This document shows positions 1-9,818 of a stretch of DNA of 64,000 nucleotides, in pieces. Positions within the stretch are counted from its first letter, which is position 1; each line of letters begins with the position of its first letter. The position numbers and the translations under genes are program-made. Source of the stretch: Halomonas alkaliantarctica (GTDB lineage: Bacteria; Pseudomonadota; Gammaproteobacteria; Pseudomonadales; Halomonadaceae). The notes under the pieces were generated by a model. The model searched no databases and was not told the DNA's origin. It was given only the letters and a program-made list of their open reading frames with translations. The stretch covers positions 2,852,001 through 2,916,000 of the forward strand of contig NZ_CP122961.1 of the NCBI RefSeq assembly GCF_029854215.1, in the 5' to 3' direction.

Positions 1-234
1 TGTTACTTTCAGATTACCAGCTGATTTTGTTGAAACTCATATTCAGTACATTGAACTTTAGGCTACTATAGATGGCCAAGGACATACCTCATTACCACCC
101 TACCACTGCTATCTTCTAATGCAAAAACTCTTTCTGGGGTAGCGATGTTTTGAGTATCAGAGACAAGAAACTATCAAGAAAACGCTTCACAGCAGCGAGG
201 CGATGTATACAGAAAGATGTTGGTGTCGCTTCTG

Positions 235-754
235 CTAAACAAATGCGGTCTGTTGAAAGCTCTCTCTTGCAGTCACACCAGCATGCCAAGCCTGAATCGG
301 CGGATACTCTTCTTTCCAGTTCAGCTCAGGCAGGCTGAACGCTAGATAATCCAGCGCTACCGCAATGGCAATTTCGCCCAGGTTGATGGATGAAGCCTGC
401 TGTTTTTCAGCAAGCTCACTGTTCAACTGATTAAACAACCCCATGAATGGCTCGCGAACGCCGCTGCCCCAGCTCGCTCTCGTCAATCTCGTTGCCATAA
501 TGTTTTCTAGCGATCACGGTCGTGAACGCGGCATCCATCAGGTTTTGGCCCAGCCCCGCCAGGTGCAGCACTTCCGCCAGATTGGCTGCTGGCAGCATTG
601 GCGGGTTGGGGCTTACGCTATCCAGGGAAACAGCAATCAGCATTGATTAGCTAAGCGTAGTGCCCTCCTCTGTTACCAGCGCAGGAATACGCCCGTCGGG
701 GTTGGCTTTTAATAGATCGGCATCGTCTGCCCAGAGGTCGTGCCACTTAAAGGA
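235..754 (-). pseudogene. Glutathione S-transferase remnant
   Basis: Three pieces on the minus strand read as one degraded glutathione S-transferase. Near 754-650 is the thioredoxin-fold part (NPDGRIPALVTEEG, followed by an in-frame stop). At 643-431 comes the linker and start of the helical domain. At 498-235 is the C-terminal part in another reading frame (LGEIAIAVALDYLAFSLPEL, then a WHAGVTARESF-like end). The first roughly 45 residues, including the glutathione-site start, are missing, and the remnant abuts the stop of the esterase gene. With a lost 5' end, an internal stop and a frameshift it cannot make an active enzyme. The family call comes from the typical C-terminal GST pattern. Confidence 0.72.
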
Positions 755-2122
755 CTAACTCACCTCCCACCACTCAAGCACCTGCGGCTCGATGTGGCCG
801 GTGGCCGGAAGCTGGCCGGTACGCGCGAAGTCGGCCCATAGGGCGCGCATAGATTTGCCGTGTTCAAGCAGCGTGGCTTCGTCCACACCTTTTACCAAAT
901 CGGCATGTTGCCAGCCGGATGGCTCGCCCAGTAGCAGCGGCAGGTCGATCGTGTGGGCGGCGCCAAACGGGTAGCGGCCTTTGCACCAGTCCAGCCGATA
1001 CAGGTAAGCGGGCCCACCCGCCTGCGCATGGCGGCGGGCAAACTTATGCGCATCGCGTATGTAGACCTTGCGTGTGGTGACGGCCACCATCGCTTTACTG
1101 AGCGCCTCCCCTACCAAGGGTGTGTTACGCAGCCGCATCAGGCTCGGGGATATCACAACAAACAGCGTGTTCTCTTCTGCGGTATAGCCCATAAACAGGT
1201 CAATTTTTGCGGCGGCGCGGCGCCAGGCCGCATCGGCCTCGGCCTCAGTGGGCAGCGGGTAATGGCCGTACTGGGTGCCAAACGGCATGGCCGCTTTTAG
1301 ACCAAAGCCACGGGCGGCTTCCGCCACTTGGGTCTGTCGGCGCAAAACCTCATCAAGCGGTGCATCGTCGTTTAGCGTGGCAGCCTGTTGGCTCATCTTG
1401 GCGTACATGTTCGCCCGGCCTCGGCTAATGCCCAACGGCGCGCTCTGAATAATGGCGCGCTGGAACAGCCCCTCGGTGCCTTCGGCAATCATCAGATGCG
1501 CTGCCGCGTCGCCCCCTGCGGACTGGCCAAACAGGGTGACATTGGTGGGGTCACCGCCCATGGCCGCGATATTGGTGTTCACCCAGCGCAGCGCCGAGAT
1601 CATGTCGAGCAGGCCTAAATTGGCAGGCCGATTGGCGTAGCCGCCCAGAAAGCCTAACAGGCCAAGCCGGTACGTCACCGCCACTACGATCACGTCTTGC
1701 TCAAGCGCCAGCGGGCGTACGTCGAACACCGGGAGATCCCCAGCACCAAACACGTAAGAACCACCGTGTATCCAGACCATAACGGGCCGAGGCGTTGGCG
1801 AGGGATTTTCCGGCAGGGTGACCGATAAATGTAACGCGCCCTCGCAGGGGGAGAACGCTTGGGCGCTAATCCCCAGCACAGCGTTTAGCTCGGGAATGAG
1901 GTTTTGCGGCGCGCAAGGCGACCACGCGGTGGCCTGGATAGGCGCGGTTGAGGGCAACTCATCTTTTGGGGCGCAAAAGCGCTGGGTGCGGGCATAGCGA
2001 ATGCCCGTGGCGCGGATAACGCCTCGATCCCGCCAGCCGATGATCTCTCCGGCGGGGGTGGTAAAGCGCGGAGCATCGTGGTCGTTTAGCTCATCACGGT
2101 CATTTAAATCAACGTAGCGCAT
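755..2122 (-). CDS. Type-B carboxylesterase (para-nitrobenzyl esterase family)
   Basis: An alpha/beta hydrolase of about 455 residues that should hydrolyse carboxylic esters. The oxyanion-hole loop is WIHGGSYVFGAG (about 117-128). The nucleophile lies in FGQSAGG (Ser201), the acidic member is in YTAEENTLF (Glu316 or 317) and the histidine is in GAAHTIDLPLLLG (His390), so the full triad is present. The ATG at 2122 is preferred because AAGGAG sits just upstream; a longer frame reaches 2260 but its extra residues do not look like protein. No signal peptide is visible, so it is probably cytoplasmic. It stands alone apart from the GST remnant directly downstream. Confidence 0.85.
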   Translation of the reverse strand: MRYVDLNDRDELNDHDAPRFTTPAGEIIGWRDRGVIRATGIRYARTQRFCAPKDELPSTAPIQATAWSPCAPQNLIPELNAVLGISAQAFSPCEGALHLSVTLPENPSPTPRPVMVWIHGGSYVFGAGDLPVFDVRPLALEQDVIVVAVTYRLGLLGFLGGYANRPANLGLLDMISALRWVNTNIAAMGGDPTNVTLFGQSAGGDAAAHLMIAEGTEGLFQRAIIQSAPLGISRGRANMYAKMSQQAATLNDDAPLDEVLRRQTQVAEAARGFGLKAAMPFGTQYGHYPLPTEAEADAAWRRAAAKIDLFMGYTAEENTLFVVISPSLMRLRNTPLVGEALSKAMVAVTTRKVYIRDAHKFARRHAQAGGPAYLYRLDWCKGRYPFGAAHTIDLPLLLGEPSGWQHADLVKGVDEATLLEHGKSMRALWADFARTGQLPATGHIEPQVLEWWEVS

Positions 2123-2631
2123 ACCGCTCCTTGGGTTCCTAGCATGAAATAAGTGCAGCAACGCTGCTACGTGCCAACAATGCCTGATACACCATCGGCC
2201 AGCCATAAGCTCAGGCCACCGGGTATCAATGATGTCGCAGAGCCAGGGCATTAAACGCATCGTTATCCGGCAGGGAAAGTCCCAGCAGAACGCCTATAGA
2301 ACACGACACTCGAACGATCCACTATGAGGGATTAGACCATTGATTGTTCGTATATTGTGGCATTAGATACTCTGCCCATTTAGGTCTATGGTTAATTCGT
2401 ATTAGGAAGGAAGGCTTACACTAAGATACTGCTGGTTTCGCTCTATTTTCGCTCTGTCAGTTTGTAGTTGAATAAATACCCACCTTTAATATGTGCGTCA
2501 TCAGGCGTACGTTATGGAGATAAAGGCTGGTAGCTAGCTTGGTGGTTTATGTGTTGACGTAGATACACCGACATTAGGTTGCGATGTCGCTTGCTGGGTA
2601 GCGTCACAAAAATAATGGGGAGTTAGTAATA
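2123..2631. other. Intergenic region between divergent genes
   Basis: About 500 bases separate the esterase start from the GGDEF/EAL gene. No convincing gene is visible. The plus-strand gene has a GGGGAG ribosome-binding site near 2618. The upstream part is AT-richer and probably carries both promoters, but no clear -35/-10 pair or operator could be picked out. Confidence 0.4.
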
Positions 2632-5600
2632 ATGCCTAGCCAAGAGGGAAGCACATCGAATATAGATGCCAAGGAGCTTTACCACCAAATTTACAGAACG
2701 ACCACTGGCTATATTGGCTGGACAGTCATCGCTATCAGCACGCTAGTGTTGTTGTCATGGGCCTTTGATATAGAGGCTGGCAAACACATACTGCCTCACT
2801 TCGATTCAATGAAAGTCAATACGGCACTGTGCTTTCTCGCCAGCGGCATCATTTTACGGCTTGCCTCTCAGCCCGTTATCACCCGCGCTAAACATTCAGT
2901 GGTCGCTCTGCTCGCTGCTTTTATATTAATGGTTTCAGGGCTTACGCTTTTAGAATATGCGTTGAACTGGGCGATAGGTATCGACAACGTTTTTATCATG
3001 GATAAGGCCACGCCAGCTGAGAACTGGCCGGGTCGGATGTCGGTTGGTACGGCCATTTGCTTCTGCTTGATAGGTATTGGGTGGCTAACCACGATAGTCC
3101 CCGTACGCTACTCCTCCCTAATGCTGCAGATCGTTGCACTGATAACCATCGCCATCAGTGGTTCGGCGTTAGTCGGCTATTTATTTGGCGTTCAAAAGTT
3201 TCGGTTGTCTGTTTTTTCGACGATGGCCCTTCACACGTCAATTCTATTCGCGCTTTGTAGTGTCGGCATGCTTCTAGCCCGCCCTGGCAAAGGCCTGATG
3301 AGTTCTGCGGCCAGTGCCTATATCGGCGGTCGCTCTTTACGCCGCTTGCTGCCCTATATCGTGTTAACGCCGCTACTGACCTCTTGGCTGAGTATGCAGG
3401 GTGTCGCCGCTGGCTACTATACCGATGCGTTTGGTTTCGCGCTGAGCAGCATGTCCAGCATTATGGTGCTTGTTCTTGTTGGTTGGCTTGGGGCGGCTGC
3501 GCTCAACTACGAGGAGGAACGCTTTCGCTCGACGCTCGACAGCGCCCCTGTTGCGACCCTCATGGTCGACGAGAATGGCATCATCCAAATGGCGAATCAG
3601 TTGGCACGATCGCTTTTTCGCTATCAGGCCCACCAGCTAGTGGGGCAGCCAATAGAAACGTTGATACCAAAGCGGTTGCATCAGAACTATTCTGGGTTTC
3701 GCCGACAGTACATCAATGACCCTAAACAGCGAATGAAGGTGGCAGGTAGCGATCTGTTTGCCTTGCGTCAGGATGGAACCGAGTTTCCTGCTGAAATCTC
3801 GCTCAATCCAGTCAAAACGGCGGAAGCACGCTTTTTGATGGCGGCGGTTGTCGACATTACCGAACGTATCCAGGCTGAGCAGAAAATTCTGCGCCTGAAT
3901 CGTACACACAAAGTATTAAGCGGCATCAATACCCTAATTGTAAGAGCCCAGAGTCGTGACGTTCTATGCGAGGAAGCCACGCGCATTACGGTGAAAGAAG
4001 GCGAGCTTTTTGCCGCCATGGTCGTGGAATACGATCATGAAGCAGGACGCTGCAAAGTTTTGCATGTACACGCTGCCCACAAAGCGATAGAAACTCGACA
4101 GTTTTCCGAATTTGAAACAGACACGATTCGCGAATGCCTGAAGAAGCATTGCGCCGTGGTGCACAACGACCTGAGAGCGCAACCTCACGACGCTCAGTTA
4201 ACGGATTTAATAGAGCTCGACATACAGGCCATGGCGGCATTACCACTGACGCTTCCGCAGGAATCGAAGAAATCGGCATTCGTGCTTTTCCGGCACGAGC
4301 CGTTTGCCTTTGATCAAACTGAAATGACGCTTTTGCAAGAGGTGGCAGGCGATATATCGTTCGCGATGACTACTCTGGAAAAGAGCCAGCGGCTTGAGTA
4401 CTTAACGCATTTCGACAATGTTACCGATTTGCCGAACCGCTTGCTTCTCACCGACCGGCTGCTTCAAGCAATGCACCAGGTCGATAAACTCCAGGATGTT
4501 CTGAGTATTTTGTATGTGGACATCGACCGCTTTAAGCAGGTTAACGAGAGCCTTGGACTTTCGGGTGGTGACGAAGTGCTTCGTCAGGTAGCGCACCGTA
4601 TACGGGCGTGTATTAGCAAGGCCGATACGATATCCCGCTGGGGTGGCGATGAATTTATTGTCTTGCTGCCGGGTCAAAGTGCTGCAGAAGTGACGGCCAT
4701 TGCTAACTGTATTACTGACGAATTGCAGTCGGTAATCACCCTGGACAATGGTCAGGAGTTGTTTATCTCCTGCAGCATGGGGATTGCAGAATATCCACAT
4801 AGTGGTAGGGATATGGACGTGCTGATCAACGGCGCCAGGAGCGCAATGGCCGCTATTAAAGCGCATGGCGGTAACAACTATCAGCACTTCGTGCCTGGCA
4901 GCAAGGACGCTCACCGTGATGGTCTAGCGTTGGAAACCTCATTGCGACATGCGCTGGCACAAGATCAGTTCCAATTGTTCTATCAGCCTCAGATCGACAT
5001 CACTTCCAGAAAGGTAATCGGGCTGGAGGCCCTGATACGCTGGAAGCATCCCACACAAGGCATGATCGCACCTGATAGCTTTATCCCGTTGGCGGAGAAG
5101 ACAGGGCTGATCATACCCATCGGGGAATGGGTGCTGCGCGAGGCATGCCGCCAAGCAGTCGCTACCCCGGGTCTGAAAATGGCGGTGAACCTGTCTGCAC
5201 GACAGTTCCACCAGGATAATCTTGTCGCTGTCATACAACAGATATTGATAGAAACCGGTATGTCACCGGCCGACTTGGAACTAGAAATCACCGAAAGCGC
5301 GCTGATCTACAATGTCGAGTCGGCCATTACCACGATGGAAGAACTGATAGGCTTGGGCGTTAGTATTTCTCTAGACGATTTTGGTACCGGCTATTCCAGT
5401 TTGAGCTACTTGAAACGCTTTCCTATCGATACTCTCAAAATCGACAAGTCTTTCATTTCCGAAGTGGCCACGAACCCAGGCAGTGAGATCATCGTCAATA
5501 CGATCATTGCGATGGCTCACAGATTAAAATTAAAGGTGATTGCTGAAGGTGTAGAAACGGAGGAGCAATTGGCAATGCTCCATGAGCGCGGTTGTGACCA

Positions 5601-5667
5601 AGCTCAGGGGTATCTGTTTTCTCGTCCACTACCCTATCAAGAGGCCATCAATGCAGTACGGCGTTGA
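2632..5667 (+). CDS. Membrane-bound PAS-GAF-GGDEF-EAL c-di-GMP protein
   Basis: A 1011-residue protein likely to make and/or break cyclic di-GMP in response to a membrane signal. The first 290 residues hold about eight hydrophobic segments. A PAS domain follows (about 298-420), then a GAF-like domain (about 425-585), GGDEF (about 590-750) and EAL (about 765-1010). The GGDEF motif is intact (RWGGDEF, 671-675), and the EAL signature is GLEALIRW (E799-L801) with a DDFGTGYSS loop later, so both activities are possible. No RxxD inhibitory site is seen before GGDEF. The start follows GGGGAG. It is monocistronic, and the sensed ligand cannot be read from sequence. Confidence 0.9.
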   Translation: MPSQEGSTSNIDAKELYHQIYRTTTGYIGWTVIAISTLVLLSWAFDIEAGKHILPHFDSMKVNTALCFLASGIILRLASQPVITRAKHSVVALLAAFILMVSGLTLLEYALNWAIGIDNVFIMDKATPAENWPGRMSVGTAICFCLIGIGWLTTIVPVRYSSLMLQIVALITIAISGSALVGYLFGVQKFRLSVFSTMALHTSILFALCSVGMLLARPGKGLMSSAASAYIGGRSLRRLLPYIVLTPLLTSWLSMQGVAAGYYTDAFGFALSSMSSIMVLVLVGWLGAAALNYEEERFRSTLDSAPVATLMVDENGIIQMANQLARSLFRYQAHQLVGQPIETLIPKRLHQNYSGFRRQYINDPKQRMKVAGSDLFALRQDGTEFPAEISLNPVKTAEARFLMAAVVDITERIQAEQKILRLNRTHKVLSGINTLIVRAQSRDVLCEEATRITVKEGELFAAMVVEYDHEAGRCKVLHVHAAHKAIETRQFSEFETDTIRECLKKHCAVVHNDLRAQPHDAQLTDLIELDIQAMAALPLTLPQESKKSAFVLFRHEPFAFDQTEMTLLQEVAGDISFAMTTLEKSQRLEYLTHFDNVTDLPNRLLLTDRLLQAMHQVDKLQDVLSILYVDIDRFKQVNESLGLSGGDEVLRQVAHRIRACISKADTISRWGGDEFIVLLPGQSAAEVTAIANCITDELQSVITLDNGQELFISCSMGIAEYPHSGRDMDVLINGARSAMAAIKAHGGNNYQHFVPGSKDAHRDGLALETSLRHALAQDQFQLFYQPQIDITSRKVIGLEALIRWKHPTQGMIAPDSFIPLAEKTGLIIPIGEWVLREACRQAVATPGLKMAVNLSARQFHQDNLVAVIQQILIETGMSPADLELEITESALIYNVESAITTMEELIGLGVSISLDDFGTGYSSLSYLKRFPIDTLKIDKSFISEVATNPGSEIIVNTIIAMAHRLKLKVIAEGVETEEQLAMLHERGCDQAQGYLFSRPLPYQEAINAVRR

Positions 5668-5739
5668 TCGTATGAATCGCTATTCATAGCAGCCGCGGTA
5701 CCCACCGTTACTGATCACGTAGGCGAGCCTGTTGTTGGC

Positions 5740-6435
5740 TCAGTCTATGAGCTGCTCGCTCAACGCTGCGAGGTCTGCAGCCACAAAGTCCCATGCTTCT
5801 TCTGCTTCTAAATCTTTGCTCTGCTGGGGGCCATACTCTGTGCGCCGGGGTATAAACGCCGTTTTCATTCCCAATGCACGGGCAGCACCCAGGTCATAAT
5901 TATGCGCCGCGCATAGCATCACTTCTTCTGGCGGCAGGCGCAGCAGGTGGCAAGCCCCTAAATAGACCTCAGCGTCCGGCTTATAGTGCTGGAACAGCTC
6001 GGCACAAAACACCATATCCCAGGGCAGTTTGGCGTGACGGGCCACGTCCACCATTAGCGATAAATTGCCGTTGGTCAGCGTGCCGATAATATAGTGCTCT
6101 TTTAAGCGCTGCAGGCCGTTCTGAACATCCGGCCAGGGCTCTAATTGGTGCCAAAAGTGATTGATGCGATCAATGGTCGCCTCGCCCAGCGCTATCCCAT
6201 GTTGATTGAGTAGTTTGACGAGGCTTTCTCGGTGTAGATCATCCAACCCCATCCAGGGAATGTCGCCTTGGCGTACCCTATTCATGGAAGGGGCATACTG
6301 ATGGCGCCATTGATCAGTCAATACGTCACTGGGCAGTTCAATCCCCAGCTCTTTCTCTAGCTCATTGAACTGATGAATCAAACTGGATCGCCAATCAACA
6401 ATAGTGCCAAATACGTCAAACACGATCGCTTTCAT
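5740..6435 (-). CDS. HAD-superfamily hydrolase, haloacid dehalogenase type II
   Basis: A 231-residue protein of the L-2-haloacid dehalogenase type. Motif I is FDVFGTIVDW at the N terminus with the nucleophilic Asp at residue 7. Motif II is TNGN, motif III the lysine in HYKPDAEVYLGA, and motif IV the acidic residues in AAHNYDLGAARALG. It shares an operon with the MFS gene upstream, whose coding region overlaps this start by 20 bases. The pairing suggests uptake and processing of a small organic acid, but the substrate cannot be assigned; many such proteins are phosphatases or have no known substrate. Confidence 0.82.
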   Translation of the reverse strand: MKAIVFDVFGTIVDWRSSLIHQFNELEKELGIELPSDVLTDQWRHQYAPSMNRVRQGDIPWMGLDDLHRESLVKLLNQHGIALGEATIDRINHFWHQLEPWPDVQNGLQRLKEHYIIGTLTNGNLSLMVDVARHAKLPWDMVFCAELFQHYKPDAEVYLGACHLLRLPPEEVMLCAAHNYDLGAARALGMKTAFIPRRTEYGPQQSKDLEAEEAWDFVAADLAALSEQLID

Positions 6436-7693
6436 TACTTTCTCCTTGCCGCTGGATGGTCATTAATAGCCCCAATAACGTCATGGCGATCAGCAAACTC
6501 CAACCGAGCATAAAGCTGCCACTGATATCTAACAGCCACCCAAGGAGTGGGGGTATCGATACAATCGCCAGTTGGTTAATCGCCATAGCCAGCCCGAGCA
6601 CAAAGCCGGTTTTATCAGCAGGTGCAGACTCAGCCACATACGCCACCCAAGGGCCGTACCAGCCAAAACCAAAAAAGCCCAGCCAGGCCATCAAACCGCC
6701 CAGCATGAGGGTTGAGTGTAGCGGCAGCCAAACCAATACCAGCAGCCCTACTATCACCGCCACCATGCACACCATGACCGGAAAATAGCGCGAGCGACAG
6801 CGATCACTCCAGGCAGCCAACAAAACACGCCCGGCAACACCGGCCCCCTGGACTACGAATAGCAACGTCGCCGCTTGCAGTACCTCCATCTGCAAACGGC
6901 TATGCAGATAGAGCACGGTAAAAATCAAAATGCCGTACTGAACCGAGATCAAACTAATCCCAGACGCCATGATCTGTTTCATGGCCGGTTCACGAATCAT
7001 CGCCAACCGCGATAAAACGACTTTTTTTACGCTATCTTCAGAAGCCCTTGTAACCGGCACCACGCCACCAGGGGCACGGTAAAAAAGCATAAAGACCAAC
7101 GCCCCAAAGATCGCAATCAGTCCACCCACCAGAAAAGAAGCGCGCCACCCCCAGGTGATAGCGACAGTTGGCAGTATGATCGCGGCCAGCGCCCCGCCCA
7201 GCGGCAAGCCTGCCTGACGAATTCCCATGGCAAAGCCGCGCTGGGATTTGTCAAACCAAGCGGCTACTGACTTGCTACCGCCAGGCTGGGCAGTACTGTA
7301 GCCGGCCCCTACGATGACCAAGAAAAGCAGCATGGCCCAGTAACTCTCAGCCAGCACGGCAGCGCTAAGTGCACTGCCCACAATGAGGGTTCCCACTCCC
7401 ACCACCAAACGCTCACTGAACCTGTCCAGCAACTCGCCGGCAACTAACAGGCCGATTAAAGGCACCAGTTGAGCAGCAGAGACCAGCGTCCCAATCTGAA
7501 AGGCAGAGAGCGCCATATCTGCCTGTATATAAACGCTGATGGCGCCGATGCCTTGCACGAAAAAGCAGGCTGCAGCTTGAGCCAGGGTGGCTATGAGTAG
7601 AATGACCCAGCGGTAGTTTTGAGCAGACGTCATCGGCAGCAGCTTCGTCATAGCGGTTCTCAGAACATTGAGCCTTTCCTTAGCATTACCCAT
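6416..7693 (-). CDS. MFS transporter
   Basis: A 425-residue protein with about twelve hydrophobic segments and the loop signature LLVAGELLDRFSERLVVG between helices 2 and 3, a degenerate form of the major facilitator loop motif. It probably carries a small organic anion across the inner membrane. It precedes the HAD gene on the same strand with a 20-base overlap, so the two are translationally coupled. The start at 7693 is uncertain: an internal ATG at 7651 would remove 14 residues, and neither has a strong ribosome-binding site. Substrate unknown. Confidence 0.85.
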   Translation of the reverse strand: MGNAKERLNVLRTAMTKLLPMTSAQNYRWVILLIATLAQAAACFFVQGIGAISVYIQADMALSAFQIGTLVSAAQLVPLIGLLVAGELLDRFSERLVVGVGTLIVGSALSAAVLAESYWAMLLFLVIVGAGYSTAQPGGSKSVAAWFDKSQRGFAMGIRQAGLPLGGALAAIILPTVAITWGWRASFLVGGLIAIFGALVFMLFYRAPGGVVPVTRASEDSVKKVVLSRLAMIREPAMKQIMASGISLISVQYGILIFTVLYLHSRLQMEVLQAATLLFVVQGAGVAGRVLLAAWSDRCRSRYFPVMVCMVAVIVGLLVLVWLPLHSTLMLGGLMAWLGFFGFGWYGPWVAYVAESAPADKTGFVLGLAMAINQLAIVSIPPLLGWLLDISGSFMLGWSLLIAMTLLGLLMTIQRQGESNESDRV

Positions 7694-7956
7694 TTCTTAG
7701 CGCTAAACCATGACGATATCGCAACGCCTGTTGCCAAATCAGCAAGCACCGCGACTTTTTTGGCTAGTGGCTACCGGATAAAAGAAACGAAAAAGGTGGG
7801 TACGACATGAATGATGACTTCTGTGGCTTGGTTTAGGCTGCTTATGATACTGAGCCTTAGTATCCTTGGCGAATGCCTCACGCCAGCCCAGTAAAGGAAG
7901 CGCCAGGATGAGCAAATTTGATTGAAGCGCCATTATATAGTGCTTAGTCTGCCTGG

Positions 7957-8406
7957 CTAAACGTTGTGATTATCTCCATTCACAAACGAATAGAGCAGAA
8001 TATCGGATCGATAGGCCCACCCCTGGTTGGCCCAGAAGGTCTGAGCGGCTTCGTTATCGGGAAGAATCATCAGGTGGGATTTTTGGATGCCTTCGCTCTT
8101 CAGCGCTTCCAGGCAGAGGTCTACCAACCGCGTGGCGATGCCTAACCGGCGATGAGAATCCGCCACCGACAAGTGCTGAACATAGCCGCGCTTGCCATCG
8201 TGGCCCGCCATGATCGTTCCCACCAGCTCTTCTTCTCTATCTCCTTCGCCTTCTACTTCTGCCACAAAGCTCAGGCCGGGGTTGCGCAGCAGGTACTTCT
8301 CGATGCCTTCCCGTGAATCGGTATCGCGCAGGCGCACGCCTTCGCTTTCGCTCCACAGGTCAATGGCAGCTTCGTAGTCGTTGATGGTCATGGTGCGGTA
8401 GTGCAT
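7957..8406 (-). CDS. GNAT family N-acetyltransferase
   Basis: About 149 residues with the GNAT fold: a beta strand ending in GTIMAGHDGKRGYVQHLSV, then the acetyl-CoA loop SHRRLGIATRLVDLCLEAL, and a C-terminal QTFWANQGWAYR segment. It should transfer an acetyl group from acetyl-CoA to an unidentified amine. The ATG at 8406 begins a few bases after the stop of the HxlR gene and fits the family start; a second ATG at 8433 would overlap that gene. The two genes form a likely two-gene operon. Confidence 0.8.
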   Translation of the reverse strand: MHYRTMTINDYEAAIDLWSESEGVRLRDTDSREGIEKYLLRNPGLSFVAEVEGEGDREEELVGTIMAGHDGKRGYVQHLSVADSHRRLGIATRLVDLCLEALKSEGIQKSHLMILPDNEAAQTFWANQGWAYRSDILLYSFVNGDNHNV

Positions 8407-8416
8407 CAGGAGGCTC

Positions 8417-8791
8417 TCATTGGGTAGCGGCATCGTCTTGTTCGTTCTGCTCTTCAGAGTGGTTGAAGTGATCCTTTTGCTCGGCCCATTTCAGCAAACC
8501 ATCCAATGCCGGGCAGAGCGTTTGCCCCCAGTCGGTCAGGCGGTACTCCACTTTCGGCGGCACCTGGGGATAGACTTTGCGGGCCACGATGCCATCCGCT
8601 TCCAACTGGCGCAGCTGTTGGGCCAGCATTTTCTGGGAGATGTCAGGAATGAGTTTTTCAAAATCGGAGTAGCGCTGCACTTTTCCATCGAAGAGATGAA
8701 AGAGAATGATGAGCTTCCAGCGCCCTTCCAGCATTTTTAATACATTTTCCACATCGCTTGCGGCGGTAGCGGGCGTATAAATCTTTCTCAT
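8417..8791 (-). CDS. HxlR-family transcriptional regulator
   Basis: A 124-residue winged-helix protein. The pattern MLEGRWKLIILFHLFDGKVQRY, then DISQKMLAQQLRQLEADGIV and the wing VPPKVEYRLTDWGQTL, is typical of HxlR regulators, which dimerise and often sense redox or electrophile stress. No cysteine is seen near the N terminus; the only one is Cys94. The gene is divergent from the NTF2-like/SDR pair, and this arrangement commonly means that it controls that pair, here through the 92-base gap 8792-8883. It is followed by the GNAT gene. Confidence 0.87.
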   Translation of the reverse strand: MRKIYTPATAASDVENVLKMLEGRWKLIILFHLFDGKVQRYSDFEKLIPDISQKMLAQQLRQLEADGIVARKVYPQVPPKVEYRLTDWGQTLCPALDGLLKWAEQKDHFNHSEEQNEQDDAATQ

Positions 8792-8883
8792 GGGTAAGCC
8801 ACTTACCTTTTTGTGCGTTCTTGTTAACGCGTCAGTCTAGGCAGAAGATTCTCGCATATTAACCCCTGCGAGAGATGACCATC

Positions 8884-9210
8884 ATGAGTTTGTCACTACC
8901 AGACGCTATCACCACTTACTTCAGCATTAGCAACGGGGCAGATGATAGCCACCTTGGCGACTGCTTTACCCACGATGCCTGCGTGTTTGATGAGGGGGAG
9001 ACGCACCGCGGGCGAACCGCTATTCAAGCCTGGCTGCGCGCTACCCGTGCCAAGATTGAGTACCGCGTCGAGCCGGCCAGCGTTTCTCAACAAGACAACA
9101 CCCTGGTGGTGACTGCCACCGTGACTGGCAACTTCCCCGGCAGCCCGGTGCAACTCGATCACACTTTCAAGCTTGCCGAATCGCAAATCCAGTCATTGAA
9201 GATCCACTAA
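8884..9210 (+). CDS. SnoaL/NTF2-like small protein
   Basis: A 108-residue protein of the cone-shaped NTF2 fold: an N-terminal helix ([12 protein letters not shown]), the acidic [18 protein letters not shown] stretch and a beta-rich C terminus ending in [14 protein letters not shown]. Members bind small hydrophobic ligands or act as isomerases, and the exact role is unknown. The ATG at 8884 is preferred over one at 8875. The stop overlaps the next start as TAATG, so it is coupled to the SDR gene, and it is divergent from the HxlR regulator. Confidence 0.75.
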   Translation: MSLSLPDAITTYFSISNGADDSHLGDCFTHDACVFDEGETHRGRTAIQAWLRATRAKIEYRVEPASVSQQDNTLVVTATVTGNFPGSPVQLDHTFKLAESQIQSLKIH

Positions 9211-9749
9211 TGAACCTGAACTTGAGCGGACGACGTGTATTGATCACCGGTGGCAGCAAAGGGGTTGGCGCGGCCGTGGTGTCACTCTTTCGCGAGGAAG
9301 GCGCGCAGGTGCTGACCACCGCCCGTACTCGCCCCGCCGACCTGCCTGATGTGCTGTTTGTCGCCGCAGACCTGACGACGGTCGAAGGTTGTACCACGGT
9401 GGCCGATACTGTCAACGAACGTTTGGGCGGCGTGGATATCATCGTTCATGTACTGGGTGGCTCATCCGCGCCCGGCGGCGGCTTCGCGGCTCTTGGGGAG
9501 GAAGAGTGGCAGCGCGAGCTCGACATCAACCTGTTTCCCGCCGTGCGGCTGGATCGCGCCCATGAGGCAGGCACCGATTACGCAGGCGGCAAGCAACTCA
9601 TCATGGATGCGCTGGGGGGTATCCCGATTGGCCGCCCGTCGAAGCCTGCTGAAGTGGCCAACCTGATTGGGTTTCTAGCATCACCGCTGGCAGCTACTAT
9701 CACGGGAACGGAGTATGTGATTGATGGTGGAACCGTGCCGGTTGTATGA
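9210..9749 (+). pseudogene. Short-chain dehydrogenase with catalytic core deleted in frame
   Basis: The frame is open for 179 residues, but SDR enzymes of this type have about 255. The N terminus is normal, with the cofactor loop [16 protein letters not shown] and the [12 protein letters not shown] loop. The sequence then jumps from [12 protein letters not shown] to [18 protein letters not shown] and the normal C terminus ([14 protein letters not shown]). About 75 residues are missing, including the catalytic Ser and the Tyr-x-x-x-Lys motif. The deletion point lies near 9560. A stable product is conceivable, but oxidoreductase activity is not. Translation would be coupled to the NTF2-like gene upstream. 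Confidence 0.82.
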
Positions 9750-9780
9750 GAGGAGATATAGTTGGCGATCAAATAGCAGA

Positions 9781-9804
9781 AGCGCCCCAGCCGGGGCGCT
9801 TTTC
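9781..9804. terminator. Rho-independent terminator
   Basis: A perfect 8-base stem, AGCGCCCC at 9781-9788 and GGGGCGCT at 9793-9800, with a 4-base loop is followed by TTTT on the plus strand. It lies just after the SDR remnant and just beyond the stop of the minus-strand chemoreceptor gene, so it may serve both, though the T-run is better on the plus strand. Confidence 0.85.
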
Positions 9805-9818
9805 GTTACTTCAGGCGG

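Noticed and set aside
1..234. A small plus-strand open frame at 150-338.
   Set aside because: No family features, it overlaps the GST remnant and has basic, repetitive composition typical of a chance frame.
4402..4914. A 170-codon open frame opposite the GGDEF domain.
   Set aside because: It is the complement of a clearly conserved catalytic domain and shows no family features.
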